In this document: positions 18,157 to 28,386 of the stretch, in pieces
Layout of the letters: each line of letters begins with the position of its first letter
Position numbering within the stretch: position 1 is the first letter of the stretch
Assembly (NCBI GenBank): GCA_002286855.1
Contig: NRSV01000130.1
Coordinates: 1 to 40,294 of the forward strand
Direction of reading: 5' to 3'
DNA: 40,294 nucleotides
DNA from: Bipolaris cookei
Lineage: Eukaryota; Ascomycota; Dothideomycetes; Pleosporales; Pleosporaceae
Position numbers and translations under genes: made by a program
Notes under the pieces: generated by a model
The model's input: only the letters and a program-made list of their open reading frames with translations
Databases searched by the model: none
Told to the model about the DNA's origin: nothing

Positions 18157-19820
18157 AGCGTGAGTGCATAGCGAGTGGGACAGCTACTGTACGTGGTCAG
18201 TGCGTGCAACAGTTCACCCAATGCAACATGTCGCAGACTATGCAAGGATATATCGATATGAGTTACATCCGATGTTATGCCAGGACATATCGGCATGAAT
18301 TACGGCCAACACTATGCCAGGATATATCGGCATGGACTACAGCCGATGTATGTCGATATTCTACATGTAACAAGCCCCTGCAATGGTCGTGTACAAAAGA
18401 CAGTTGTAGAGAGCACAACATAAAAAGACAAGAAGAAGATCATACATACAAGACACACAATACACACATCAATTCACCGCACGTACGCGTGCAACAAACA
18501 AAAACCTTCATTTTCTCACCGCACCTACGCGTGCGACACTATGATTGACGCAAATATTTGCGCCTGCCTTTACTAGAAAACTAGTCACTTTTTCTAGCGT
18601 TATTGGCTTGTTTTTGACGCCCTCTCTCTGCCTTGCGTTTGGCGATTGCCGCAGCCTTCGCAGCCTTCTCCTTCTCCCGCTCTTCTCTCTCGCTCGTTGC
18701 TCACGCTTTTCCTTAGCTATCTTCTCCTTGTATAGCTTGTTGACATGCCTTAGCTCTGCCATCTCAGCCTTTTTTTAAGCTCCTCTGCCTTCTGCTCTTG
18801 CTATTTAGTCTTCTCATGTGCGCGAGCCTCCACCTTGCGAGGAGAATAAAACACTGCCCTACCTTGTGCCTCCTTGTTCTACTGGAGGTCGAGAGTCTTA
18901 CACTTATTCTGATGCTTCTTCTGAGTTGGTATTACCTGCTCTAGGCTATCAACTTTATGGTGGAGAAGCAAGTTTTGAATTGAGATATGGTGGATTGAGT
19001 GGCTAAGCTCATGCCCCTCTTTTCTAAACTTTTCCTTCACAACCTTTCGCAGTAGAGTCTCAATTTTAAGCCAAACCTTGCCAGAGTAGGCTGAGGAAGA
19101 GCTTGAGTTACTGTCAGAGCCTTCAGGTGAAGGTCTATTGAATCGTTGAAAGATAACGTTAGGTTGGAGAGGTGTTATACCCGTTGCCTCATAAGACCTA
19201 AGTATTAATCCCTGAGTGAACGTGCTTGTCCAGGCCTTCCAGAATAGGCGGAAAAAGTCTCTTTTCTTAATAACAGCCAGCCCTTGGCTGTTATGAAGGT
19301 AATTTGTGAGCTCTTTTGAGTACGCAGACGATAGAGGCTTGAACATCACCACATCAAGTGGCTGCAGCGTGTGTGTTGAGTGTGGAGGAAGGATAGCTAG
19401 GAAAATCTTATTCTTATAGCAGCAATTGATAAATTCATCGTTACATGGCTGCCGTGGCCGTCAAGAATTAGAAGGCGGTATTTTCTTCGTGCCTTGGGTT
19501 TAGTGAAGCGATTAAATACCTATTCAAGGCAAGCGAGGCTGACTTCGTTGTTTGTCCAGCCTGAACGCGTTGAGGAAACAAATACAGAGTGTACTCCTGA
19601 CTTAATTTCCTCTACGCAGCTTGACTACATAGTACTGTTGGCAGACTCGTATAGAAGGACAGGAGGCAGTGTTAATCCATCGCCGCACATGCAAGCTAGA
19701 AGCGTCAACCAAGAACGATTACTATCTTGAAGCGTCGCTCTAACCTCCCTCTTTTCCCACATGCGTCTGCTAAACATGTGCTTGGTCCTAGCAGTGACGC
19801 CAATCATGAAGCCCCTCTGC
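18157..19820 (-). pseudogene. Fot1/pogo transposase remnant, copy B
   Basis: A pogo terminus (GCGTGAGTGCATAGCGAG, like the MITE at position 1) lies at 18160. On the minus strand, 19818-19625 encodes the segment RGFMIGVTARTKHMFSRR...LACMCGDG (after the first catalytic Asp). 19352-18879 encodes the domain after DGHGSH (FKPLSSAYSKEL...FFRLFWKAW) and the coiled tail; 18762-18545 is the Lys/Arg-rich end. The HTH half upstream of 19820 is gone, the second catalytic region is frame-broken, and an LTR-like segment (18230-18540) interrupts the 3' part. Confidence 0.75.
18230..18540. repeat. LTR-derived dispersed repeat, copy 1
   Basis: About 310 bp that recur in reverse orientation at about 36470-36760, also beside a pogo remnant. 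It contains diverged tandem units of ~33 bp built around CCAGGACATATCGGCATG, and two blocks CACCGCACSTACGCGTGC. A shorter relative is at about 32770-32825. At 36 kb the same sequence is the 3' part of an LTR-like element. Confidence 0.8.
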
Positions 19821-20135
19821 TGCTTGCGGCACTGTCAGCCAGCCCATAGCCGTCGATAGTCAGCTATCGCCATCGCTGTCGTGTCTGTCGCCTCGCAGAG
19901 CTCTCGTAGAGGCGTCCCAGGCTTCAACCTTTAGTTGCAACTACGCGATTCGCAGCCTGAAGACGCTATCGGCGCGTCTACCGAGGGCAGCAAGAGGGTT
20001 ACAGCATCCTCTTCGGCAGCAACCCTAGATAATATAAGCAGTTGAGTGTTTGTAAATTGTTTTGTACTGTAATGTGTATGATGATAGGAGCAAGTTTAAA
20101 TACAGCGTCATTAGTCAGTGAGTAACCACGTGACT
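19821..20135. other. Spacer before the hAT pseudogene
   Basis: GC-rich to 20030, then AT-richer; no coding frame. The 5' terminal repeat of the hAT element should lie here, but nothing matching its 3' end (CTGTCAACAATCAAGCC read inward) could be found, so the 5' end is lost or too diverged. Confidence 0.4.
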
Positions 20136-22306
20136 ATGCATGGTAATTCTGGGCTTACAGATAATGAGACCTTGCAAGACGCGCTGGCCACGAACCTTAT
20201 GGAAGACTTCGAGGGAATTGATTGGGGGCGTTTATGAAAGTATATGAAGTCGCTCTCGTCGCAGAAGTCGCGTAAGAGCTGGATCTATCACTATGGCTAC
20301 AGCGTTGCGCTGTTGAAGGACCCGAATAAGCTATACTTCGTGTGCCGTCACTACTACGAGCATAAGTACACATATACCGGCATTGGGATATATGGGACGA
20401 CGCTCTCATCGTCGTCAGCGCAGCGACACTTAGAGCTGCCCAAGCGCGGCCATGGCCATAGCAAATCGGCTGTCGCTACAAAACCTATTTGGTTATCACG
20501 CCTGCTCAAAGACGGCAATAATAACGTGTCGCAGAAGGTTGCTAACGAGCTTGCTGGCTTCAATACCCAGCGCTTTTGGCTGGCAGCTGTTAGCTGGCTT
20601 GTTGAGAACAATGACTCTCTCTGAGTTTGAAACACCAGCTTTTCGACGCCTCCTTGAAGCTTCTAATCCACTAGCAGAAAGATCGCTTTGGACGTCTCAT
20701 GTAAGCGTCTCCCAGTACATCGCGCGCTTGTACAAGCACCTAAAGCTGCACGTTGTCTTGCAACTGTCGCAGGCGCTTAGCAAAGTACACCTTAGTTTTG
20801 ATGGATGAACTACAAAGGGCGGCAAGCGTGGCTTTCTAGGCGTCGTTGCGCACTTTGTTGATAGCAGAGGCAAACTGCAGGGCTTGCCTATAGCGCTGCC
20901 CCAGTTGACAGGCGCTCATAGTGGCGAGAGGATGGCTGAGGTCGTTATCAAAACGCTGCAGGACTTTAAGATCACATCGCAGTTGATTGGTTATTTCGTG
21001 CTTGATAATGCTACCAACAACTACAGTACTGTTGCAATATTAGCACAAGAGTATGGTTACAATGCCACTAGCCGACGCCTCCGCTGCGGACCTGACACAC
21101 TCAACCTTATCGGCCAGTTGCTTCTCTGGGGCAAGGGCAGCGCCGCCTCATTTGACAACAGCGTACAAGACCTCACCAACGAGCACGACTTCATAGAGGA
21201 GTGGAGGCGCGTAGGCCCACTTGGCGTACTGCTCAATATCATTAACTACATCAAAACGCCGCGACAGTATAAGCTCCTCGAGGACTTCCAGCGCCTCGCC
21301 CACGCTGAGATGCCGTCCAGCGCATCAGCCGACGATCGCAAGATCCTTGAGCCTGTTAAGACTGTTATTACGCAGTTAAAATCGTACTACTCATGCTTTG
21401 AGCGTGTTGTAAAGCTGCAGTCTGCAGTTAACGCCTACGCCACTCACCATATACAGCGGGTCCAAAGGGAGGACGCGTTTGCGCAAAGTCGTGGCAATAA
21501 ACTACTAGTTGCGTAGCCGTGTATGCGATCTGACGGTCTTACAGGTGTTGATTGGGCAGTAATTACAGGGTATATAGATATCTTAAAACCGCTCAAAACT
21601 GCTACAAAGCGCGTTGAAGGGCGCGGCAAAAGCGGCAGCTTTGGGGCTGTTGCTGAGATAATTCCAATATTTGAATACCTCATTACCTACTACAGGCAGC
21701 GGGTTAACACATACAAGGCGGTTAATTACAATGAGCACGATGAGTCGCCTGAGGATCACATTGCAATCAATTTCCGCGAAGTTTGGCAGAAGGCTGATGA
21801 CTATTACTCCAGGCTGGACAACTCGTCCGCGTACTACGTTGCTACGATACTCCATCCAATGTATAAGTACTTTTGCGATAATGCTTGGGCTAAGAAGCCC
21901 AACTGGCTAGAGGCCAATAACGCCAGTTTTCAGGTGCTCTGGGCGCAGTACAACACTTCGCCGCGCGCGGTAAGGTTATCGACAGTGATCCCAAGCGATA
22001 TAGACGACGCGATCGATAGAATACTCAACCCTAGTACTGCTAGCAGCCTTTCCGCTGAGGAGGATGAGTTTAAGAGGTGGACACGCAGCGAGCCAGCAGC
22101 CAAGAGAGGTACAGAACATGCAGATAACCCTATCAAGTACTGGTTGAGCACGCGAGATTACTACCCTAATCTCAGTAAACATGCACTTGACGTACTCTCT
22201 GTCCCAGTGTCAAGCTGTGAGTGTTAGCGCCTGTTTAGTGAGCTGGGCGACCTCTTGGAGCCGCGACGACGTCTTGGGCCTCAACTTCTAGTGGCAAAAA
22301 GCTGGC
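20136..22306 (+). pseudogene. hAT-family transposase, degenerate
   Basis: From ATG 20136 the order of motifs is that of fungal hAT transposases: a BED zinc finger (LYFVCRHYYEHK; the second zinc Cys appears to be Tyr), FDG*TTKGGKRGF with the first catalytic Asp (near 20803), FVLDNATNN with the second (near 21000), CGPDTLNL, the SSAYYVATILHPMYKYF block (21820) and the C-terminal dimerisation signature (VSSCEC*RLFSELGDLLEP, 22205). Breaks: TGA at 20229, a two-base loss in a CT-run near 20620, TGA at 20806 where Trp is expected, TAG at 21514 and TAG at 22225. Restored length would be about 720 codons, ordinary for the family. Confidence 0.88.
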
Positions 22307-22429
22307 CTTGAAGGCGACGACGAGATAGTAGAGGTGCCACTAGACGACGACAATATGGATTTTTTGTGCGGGCTGGCAACTTGGGACGACGAAACGTAAC
22401 ACTAAGGCTAGCACTAGTACAAGGTATCA

Positions 22430-22530
22430 AGCCTATCAATCAAGCCTCAATCAAGCTCACAATCTCAGCTTATTAGTCCTAACAATCTAAGCTAACGCCT
22501 CAGCTTGGATTGGCTTGATTGTTGACAGTT
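22430..22530. repeat. hAT 3' terminal region
   Basis: AT-rich segment with inverted AATCAAGC / GCTTGATT motifs, ending GGCTTGATTGTTGACAG just before Tc1 coding sequence resumes. The same end occurs in the 124-bp MITE at 15150-15273, linking that MITE to this hAT family. Confidence 0.6.
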
Positions 22531-22536
22531 ATGCAA

Positions 22537-22823
22537 GATAGAGCTCCCTCTCATACCCAGCACGCCCAGGATCTTATATATTCAAGAGAGGGAGTTGAAA
22601 GACTCCTCTGGTGTGGTAACTCTCAAGAACTAATTGCTATTGAGCCTACTTGAATGTGGATAAAGAGAGGCTCTACTAAGAAAGGAGCTCCAAAAAACAA
22701 GATAGAAGCGACTAAGTCATGGTATCAAGTCTGGGATGGGCTACTTCAACACCAAATCCAGGCTTGGATAGAGCGGATCCCGGCACATGTCCAACAAATT
22801 ATCCAGTTAGAAGGTGGCAATTA
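22537..22823 (+). pseudogene. Tc1/mariner transposase, C-terminal DDE half
   Basis: Reads ...QDLIYSREGVERLLWCGNSQELIAIEPT*MWIKRGSTKKGAP... and ends RIPAHVQQIIQLEGGN with a TAG. This is the last part of the DDE_3 domain of Tc1-like transposases (LxWPxxSPDLNPIE-like block, with the third acidic residue in IEPT). A TGA replaces the Trp expected after IEPT, a G-to-A change. It completes the HTH half at 15939-16329. Confidence 0.8.
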
Positions 22824-22924
22824 GTATCAAGAAGGTAGAGGGTATTTTAGGCAGAGGAGTCTTCCATAGATTGGTAGTGTTTCGGTCGTATTCCGGTAGT
22901 ACTTTGGTTGGAATCGAGAATCCC

Positions 22925-22965
22925 TGTCTAGCGCGAGGCCATAACTTTTGTGAGCGTCCTCCGTA
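22925..22965 (-). repeat. Right terminal inverted repeat of the Tc1/mariner element
   Basis: Reverse complement begins TACGGAGGACGCTCACAAAA and matches the left end at 15763 for about 40 bp. Confidence 0.75.
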
Positions 22966-24173
22966 GTTGCATTGCGATTTGAGCGAAGTCTCTGGTAGCC
23001 GGATCGCGTCCCGCAGTGCATGACGAGATTTCACATGCCATTTTATCCGTGTACATTGGTCCCACTCCTCGCTATTCTCTCGGGATTACCAGATACAGCT
23101 TCCGCCTAGTAGGCACGTGCGTGTAAATCCCTCTTATTTGTGCGGGCCGTCTTTCGGCATTGCGGATAGGCGGAAGCGGGGGTGGGGGAAAGAACGTTAG
23201 TGCGCCGAGTCTTAGCGTCGGAGCGCTAGCTTAGGTCGGGTAACTTGACCTTTTGCCTGCATACACAGCTGGGCTAAGCATAAATAGGCCAAGCTCGAAC
23301 GTTGGGTGGACCATTACACGCAACCGCTTCATGGCATCGTCCATTCGCAATCTTTGATCATTACCAGAAATACTTGGGCCTACTTTGTATTCCGTCTTCT
23401 TCCTCGACTGGCTAGAACGCGTCATTTCCCGACGGTCGCTAAGCAGTATCACCAAGGTAGTGTCACATAGTACAGTCAAGTTTATAACTCTCATAGTTGG
23501 GTATGGTAAAGGAATTGTCAAAGAAGATGACGAGGAACTACTCTAAATTACATCATCTGAGTTCTAGCTACTAAATAATCCTAAAACATAGGTCTGAGGC
23601 TAATACTCCGCTTTTGAAAACTCTAATTCCTCAGTGTATAGGATACCCAGCTCCGCATAACAAAGACACTTAATCTATAGATCTAACCGAAGTAAGTTCC
23701 TACATTACTAGTTTTTGCTATTAGAACCCCCTGACATGGCTGGTGCCATTTCGGCCCTGCTCCCATGATTGAGCCTTCTTCATAAAACAATGCGCTTTGG
23801 CGCCTACATATGTTAGAAGCCTAGCCCTGTGCCGCTGGGCCACAACAACCAAAAAGGTACGAGTAATCAGCGTTCGCTGATGACCGTGCACAGGATAGTA
23901 TATGTAGTCAGCCCACGCCTTACATCAGGTGTAACGGGCTGGGTAGCCCATCACAGTACAGATAGCTGCAGTTATCTTATGTACCAACTACGCAACGATA
24001 TCAGCAGCTCTGACATCTTGTGCCAACCTTTTTGGCGCGGTGGGCGCGTTGTAATTGCGTGCGCGATCCGATAGGATCCGGCCCGTTGTTATAGCACTGC
24101 CGGGCCCTACCCTATTGGGCACCGCGCCTTGGCTCAGATCCTATACTTAGCCCACCTCCCGATACTTGGAGAT
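22966..24173. other. Anonymous intergenic stretch, no gene recognised
   Basis: Short inverted motif CTTCCGCCTA...TAGGCGGAAG at about 23100-23172. A 96-codon frame on the minus strand (23231-23521) has no recognisable motif. GC-rich short repeats around 24030-24130. I see no gene I can support. Confidence 0.5.
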
Positions 24174-24345
24174 ATTGTTATTATTACTATTCCATTATAT
24201 TCTATGCAGCTCAGAGCTATCTAAGACTTTGGCCGAGGGCCGTTCTATCTAGTTATTTAGATGTGGGGTTTTCTTTATGTATTACTACTGTGGTGCTTCG
24301 GCTTTTGTCTGTTTGTGGCTATGCCTCTAGTGGACGCCTGGCGAT
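24174..24345 (-). repeat. Degenerate LINE 3' tail, reverse orientation
   Basis: On the minus strand this matches, with many changes, the 3' untranslated tail of the LINE copies ending at about 29290 and 33184: CAGGCGTC..., GCCGAAGCAC, GGCC.TCGGCCAAAGTCTTA, then TATAATGGAATAGTAATAA. Only the last ~170 bp is present, as expected for a heavily 5'-truncated insertion. Confidence 0.65.
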
Positions 24346-24388
24346 ACTCGGGGATAGACACACTTGTACCATACTATTTTGGTGACTT

Positions 24389-24487
24389 GGCTGCTTGGCG
24401 CAGTGGTCAAGCGCCTGGCCTGTTGCAATTGCACACGGATTTTGTGCCCTAGTTGCATGCACCGTCGGTTCGAACCCGGCAGCAGTC
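24389..24487 (+). other. tRNA-like sequence with pol III A and B boxes (SINE head or relic tRNA)
   Basis: A seven-pair acceptor stem can be drawn (GGCTGCT with AGCAGTC). The A box TGGCGCAGTGGTC is followed by a paired D arm (GCGC/GCGC), and the T arm GTCGG-TTCGAAC-CCGGC carries the B box GGTTCGAACCC. The middle is 49 nt and does not fold as a normal anticodon arm; a TGCAA/TTGCA stem with an insert is the best I can draw. It could be a SINE head or a decayed tRNA. A second B-box-like sequence (CAGTTCAAACCTG) follows at about 24571. Confidence 0.5.
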
Positions 24488-25245
24488 AAACCCTTCTTCG
24501 GGGGACCAGTCGACAGCTGAGGGGAATTTTAATCACTTCCCTGGTAAGAGTCATAACTCCGATGATTTGTCAGTTCAAACCTGACACGCTGTCGCATATT
24601 GCGCTCGCCCCGCAATAGACTAAGTAGTCGCTCCTCACGGCTTCTCACGGAAGAGATACTCGACAATGTGGACAGCGAAATCGGCGCCCGTGGCTGGTGG
24701 TGTTCTGGTCTGCTACCACCCAACGGACACGTTACGACCAATGCCCAACCCTCCAACGATAATATCGGACCCGCGGCTACAGTAAAGCTACGACCATCCG
24801 AACCCTGCATATGCGACAGGACGACAAGGACCAACATAAACTGGAATACCCGAACAACATGGTCATAAACGACAAAACGGCAGCACCGACGATTAGAGAA
24901 AGTATACCTGTTGTGAAAGGCGAAGGAACCAAGCTCCACAATACACATGGACGAGAACAGGGGTGTTTACAGCTAGTACCTAGCTGGTTTTGCCCTGTAC
25001 AGATGCAAGAAGTGTTCATAGACCCGAAAGGGAACCAGGTAGCACTATAAATTGATCTTATTATTATTTTTGTGACTTGTCCCCATTTAGTGGCATCCCT
25101 CCCGTGACACCGGTTACATCAAGATTGAATTATCTCACTTGCTGCTGCCCCACATCAAATACTTTCTTATCTGTATGTACAATGCTGCTTCGGCAGATAG
25201 ATTCGGAATCTAATGAGACGCTCTGTAAGGCACGCGTAATTTATG
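24488..25245. other. Intergenic region upstream of the P450
   Basis: Contains two modest anonymous frames (24599-24868 and 24811-25050, plus strand) without any motif I recognise; either could be an exon or chance. The last ~200 bp is AT-rich promoter-like DNA for the P450. Confidence 0.4.
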
Positions 25246-25252
25246 TATAAAT
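25246..25252 (+). promoter_or_regulatory. TATA box of the P450 gene
   Basis: TATAAAT, 53 bp upstream of the ATG at 25305, in a short leader free of other ATGs. Confidence 0.45.
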
Positions 25253-25304
25253 CGGACTAGATCGCCCCATCATATCGCAAGCAGAAGCAGAACCACCTCT
25301 CAAT

Positions 25305-27064
25305 ATGCTCACAGATATCTTCACTCGCACACTGAGTCAATACTTGCCTCTGGCTTTCGTATTTTCTGTGTTCATTTATCTAGCCCACAACTACTATAAT
25401 CGAGAGTTGAACAAGTATCCAGGACCGCTGGTGTGTGCTTTCACCAACTGGTACAGGTTTCTTAAGGCATGGCAGAGACGACCTGAACAGTGGCATATAA
25501 ATTTGCATAACAAATATGGGGATATCGTCCGCATTGGGCCAAACTGCCTGTCCTTTGCCAACCCAAAATCTGTTAAAGCTATATACGCTTTGGGCAAAGG
25601 CTTTACTAAGGTACAGTCGCTTGCTATTTTATCTGATCTACTGTCATGCTAAATCCTGCTAGTCAGACTTTTACCCCGTACAGATGGCAACATCAAAGGA
25701 AGGAAAGAAGCTACCCACACTATTTAGCACCCAGTCGGAAGAATATCACTCCCAGCTAAAGCGTAGCGTTAATAGCGTCTTTTCCATGTCAGCTCAGATG
25801 CAGTATGAGCCTATCTTCGACTCTGTGAACGACGTATTTCTTCAACAGACACAGGAACGATTTTCGAATACCGGTAAATATTGCGATTTCTACCAGTGGC
25901 TCCAATTCTACACTTTCGACGTTATTGGTGAACTAGTTTATTCTAGAAGGCATGGCTTTTTGGAGAGTAATTATGATATTGAGGGAATCGTCAAAGGAAA
26001 CTCAGCCCTATTCGACTATGCTGCTGTGGTACGTAGAATTCATATTGCTTTATCTACCGACTAACAGCAGCAAAAGGTGGGGCAGATTCCTGTTCTAGAC
26101 AAGTTATGGAAAAAGAATCCAATCAAACTGCTTGCAGCTAGATATGGACTGATCGACTCTTCGTATCCCGTTACAAGCTTTGCGAAGGCCCGCCTTGACG
26201 AACGGCATCCTTCGGGGACGGTCTTTTCGAAAGAAAATCTTGCTTGGCAAAGAAACGATACGAATATGCCACAGGACTTCCTCTCTAAGTTCATCCAGGC
26301 CAAATATGACAGACCAGACTTTTTCAACGATCAACTTGTAGTTACTATGTGTGTCTCCATGGCCTTTGCTGGATCGGAGCCTGCAGCCGTATCAATGAGT
26401 AGTGTTTTCGGCTCGCTTCTGAGAAACCACAGATGCTTGGAAAAGGTTTATGAAGAACTTGATCAAAAGGCATTGCAAGGTCACTTCAAGGATAATGCAA
26501 CAGGGACAGTCACATGGCAAGAGAGCCAGGAACTTTCCTACCTTGATGCCTGTATCAAAGAGGCTTTTCGCCTCCACCCCGCCCCAGGATTGCCGTTCGA
26601 GAGAGTTGTTCCACCCGAGGGAGTAAATATCGACGGTGAGTTTATCAAAGGAGGAACAATTGTCGGGTGCAATGCATGGGTTATCCATCGTCGTACAGAG
26701 ATTTTCGGAGATAAACTCGATGATTACGTGCCAGAGCGTTGGCTTGTGGACCCCTCCAAAGACAGAGAGGCAGAAATCGCTAGAATCAAAGAGATGGATT
26801 ATTACATCATGAGTTTTGGGAAAGGACCACGCGTATGCCTTGGAAAACACATTGGTATGATGGAAGTTTACAAGCTTATTCCAGCAGTTCTTCGAAGATT
26901 CGAGGTGAGTAACGTTCTTGCATTGTCTACTTCAATTATTAATTACCTCTCAGCTTGAATTGGAAGAAGGGTCTCGTGAAGCTCGTTTCCGTAACGGCTG
27001 GTTTGTTAGGCCACTAGAACTTAGGGTGAAGTTTACAGACCGGAAACTAGTTAAACCGGCATAA
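25305..27064 (+). CDS. Cytochrome P450 monooxygenase, intact, four exons
   Basis: Predicted exons 25305-25610, 25684-26028, 26077-26904 and 26954-27064 give about 529 aa, normal for a fungal microsomal P450. All three introns are phase 0, 48-73 nt, with GT-AG ends; the second acceptor could instead be at 26070, adding two residues. An N-terminal membrane anchor (LPLAFVFSVFIYLA) precedes a Pro-Gly hinge (YPGPL). The I-helix reads AGSEPAAVS, the K-helix has the ExxR motif (KEAFRLHP), the PERW block is YVPERW, and the haem loop FGKGPRVCLG holds the Cys ligand. It resembles the pisatin-demethylase-like group of ascomycete P450s by its VGQIP and haem-loop context. ER membrane, uses a P450 reductase partner. 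The substrate is unknown; oxidation of the NRPS product is possible but not shown. No premature stop, unlike the transposons around it. Confidence 0.93.
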
Positions 27065-27089
27065 AGATTATCAGTCTCGCACCTTAGTT

Positions 27090-27240
27090 CCATACTTGTC
27101 AACAAGCAAGCCGAGCCAAGCTGAACTTCCGACTTGGATTGGCTTGATAACCCACCCAAAATCCGCCAGCTTTGCTTGACTTGGCTTGACTTAATAAGCT
27201 GGCTTGACTCGGCTTGCGAGCCTATCAAGCTACTAGGTTG
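27090..27240. repeat. Degenerate hAT-type MITE remnant
   Basis: Begins ACTTGTCAACAAGCAAGCCG, close to the ends of the 124-bp MITE, and is full of AAGCCAAG/CTTGGCTT motifs in both orientations. It lies 26 bp after the P450 stop, so it may be in the 3' UTR. The right end is not sharp. Confidence 0.5.
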
Positions 27241-27476
27241 TAGTCATAGCGTTTTTGAGGTTCTTTAAATCAGTAATCGTTATTTGCTATATCGTGACTA
27301 TTTTAGTGATGAGACTCACCGTCACTGTTGATATCGTCGGCCCACGTACAAAGACTATAAAACACGTTCAGCTCGCTGTCAGTCTCCTCAGAGCCCTTTA
27401 ACGCAGGCTTGCAAACAGATAAATCAAATCAAATCTGACCTTCGATTTCATTTGATTTGGATGCAAACTTGGTCAA
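27241..27476. other. AT-rich spacer, nothing recognised
   Basis: No coding frame. Contains AAATCAAATCAAAT near 27423, close to the junction with the LINE. Confidence 0.4.
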
Positions 27477-28385
27477 TTTGATGGCGAGCACCAACTCGTC
27501 TACAATGGAGAGCTTGAAGGCATTACAGCAGCGTTCGAATACGCTGCTAAAACAGCCCAAAAAGACCAAAATATCCACGTCTACGCTGATAACCAAGCTG
27601 CCATCTATAGGCTCCAGAGTCTATCAGATAAGCCCGGCCAGCAGTAGGTAATTCGGTGCCAAAAAGCAGCAAAAGCTATCCTTAACAAAAAAGCAAAGAT
27701 CTTCTTGAAATGGGCACCAGGCCACACAGATATAGAGGGAAACGAAAAAGCAGACTCCTTAGCTAAGGAAGCTACAAAACAAACACCAAAAAAATCACAA
27801 ACAAGTCTAGCCTTTCTAGGTACCAAGACCAAACTCCTCCAACGAGCTAGCCAAGCAGAAGAGTGGAGAAAGTACAGAGAAACTGCAAGAGAGAAGAAGA
27901 CTAGCTACGGAGTTATCTTCGATCTTAAGCTTAAAAACCAACTAGCAATCCCAAGAGGCACGAAAAGAGATACTTCAAGCTCTTTCTATTCTCTCAAGAT
28001 AGGACACGGATACTTCAACTCGTACCTAAAGAGATTTAAGAGAAGAGAATGCGATCTGTGCAAATGCGGGAGACCGCAAACAGCAAAGCATCTACTTCTA
28101 TACTGCGGCTTCTACAGCGCAGAAAGAAACCAGCTTAAAAAGACTCTAGACCAGAAAATACTCAAACTCGCACTTCTACTCCATACTACGAGCGGTATAG
28201 AAGCTACTTTGGCTTTCATTACTAGCACGAGAATAGGAACAAGAAAGTGGCACCTTGGCCAGGAAGGCTAGAAAGAAGAAAAAACAAGAGAAACGACAAC
28301 AAAAGAAGAAAAATAAAGAAGAAGAATTTGATTTGATTTTATTAGCGATATTTCTTTTCCCCTAAGAGAGCCCGCTGGAAGGTAG
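27477..28385 (+). pseudogene. LINE (Tad/I-type) ORF2 C-terminus and 3' UTR, copy A1
   Basis: 5'-truncated non-LTR retrotransposon. The frame from about 27477 encodes the RNase H domain: YNGELEGITAAFE, YADNQAAI (catalytic Asp) and KWAPGHTDIEGNEKAD, followed by the terminal Cys/His region CDLCKCGRPQTAKHLLLYC and a stop after LGQEG at 28271. A TAG near 27647 (GQQ*VIRC) sits where Trp is expected. The A-rich 3' UTR follows and is cut by an undetermined base at 28386. Reverse transcriptase and endonuclease are missing. Confidence 0.85.
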
Positions 28386-28386
28386 N
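28386..28386. other. Ambiguous base (N), probable assembly junction
   Basis: A single N lies exactly where the 3' UTR of one LINE copy stops and the coding end of a second, near-identical copy begins. The tandem arrangement may be an assembly join between repeats rather than the real order. Confidence 0.7.

Larger units (their letters stand above)
15763..22965 (+). mobile_element. Tc1/mariner element split by nested insertions
   Basis: The left end, starting TACGGAAGACGC at 15763, and the reverse complement of 22925-22965, starting TACGGAGGACGC, match over about 40 bp with roughly four differences and share CAAAAGTTATGGCC. Both begin with TA, the target dinucleotide of the superfamily. The N-terminal transposase half is just inside the left end and the C-terminal half just inside the right end, same strand. 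Between them are a hAT-like non-autonomous element, a partial inverted copy of it, a pogo remnant with an LTR-derived segment, and a hAT pseudogene. About 140 codons of the middle are missing at the junctions. Confidence 0.72.

Noticed and set aside
23231..23521. Minus-strand 96-codon ORF as a gene
   Set aside because: No recognisable domain, no splice or promoter support, and it lies in a repeat-rich anonymous region.
24389..24487. A functional tRNA gene
   Set aside because: A and B boxes and the acceptor stem are good, but no normal anticodon arm can be drawn, so only a tRNA-like sequence is claimed.
24174..24487. A single SINE made of the tRNA-like head plus the LINE tail
   Set aside because: The LINE tail is on the opposite strand and on the wrong side of the head, so they are treated as separate insertions.
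25684..26064. ATG at 25684 as the start of a separate P450-like gene
   Set aside because: It is the first codon after a good GT-AG intron and continues the P450 from 25305 without a gap.
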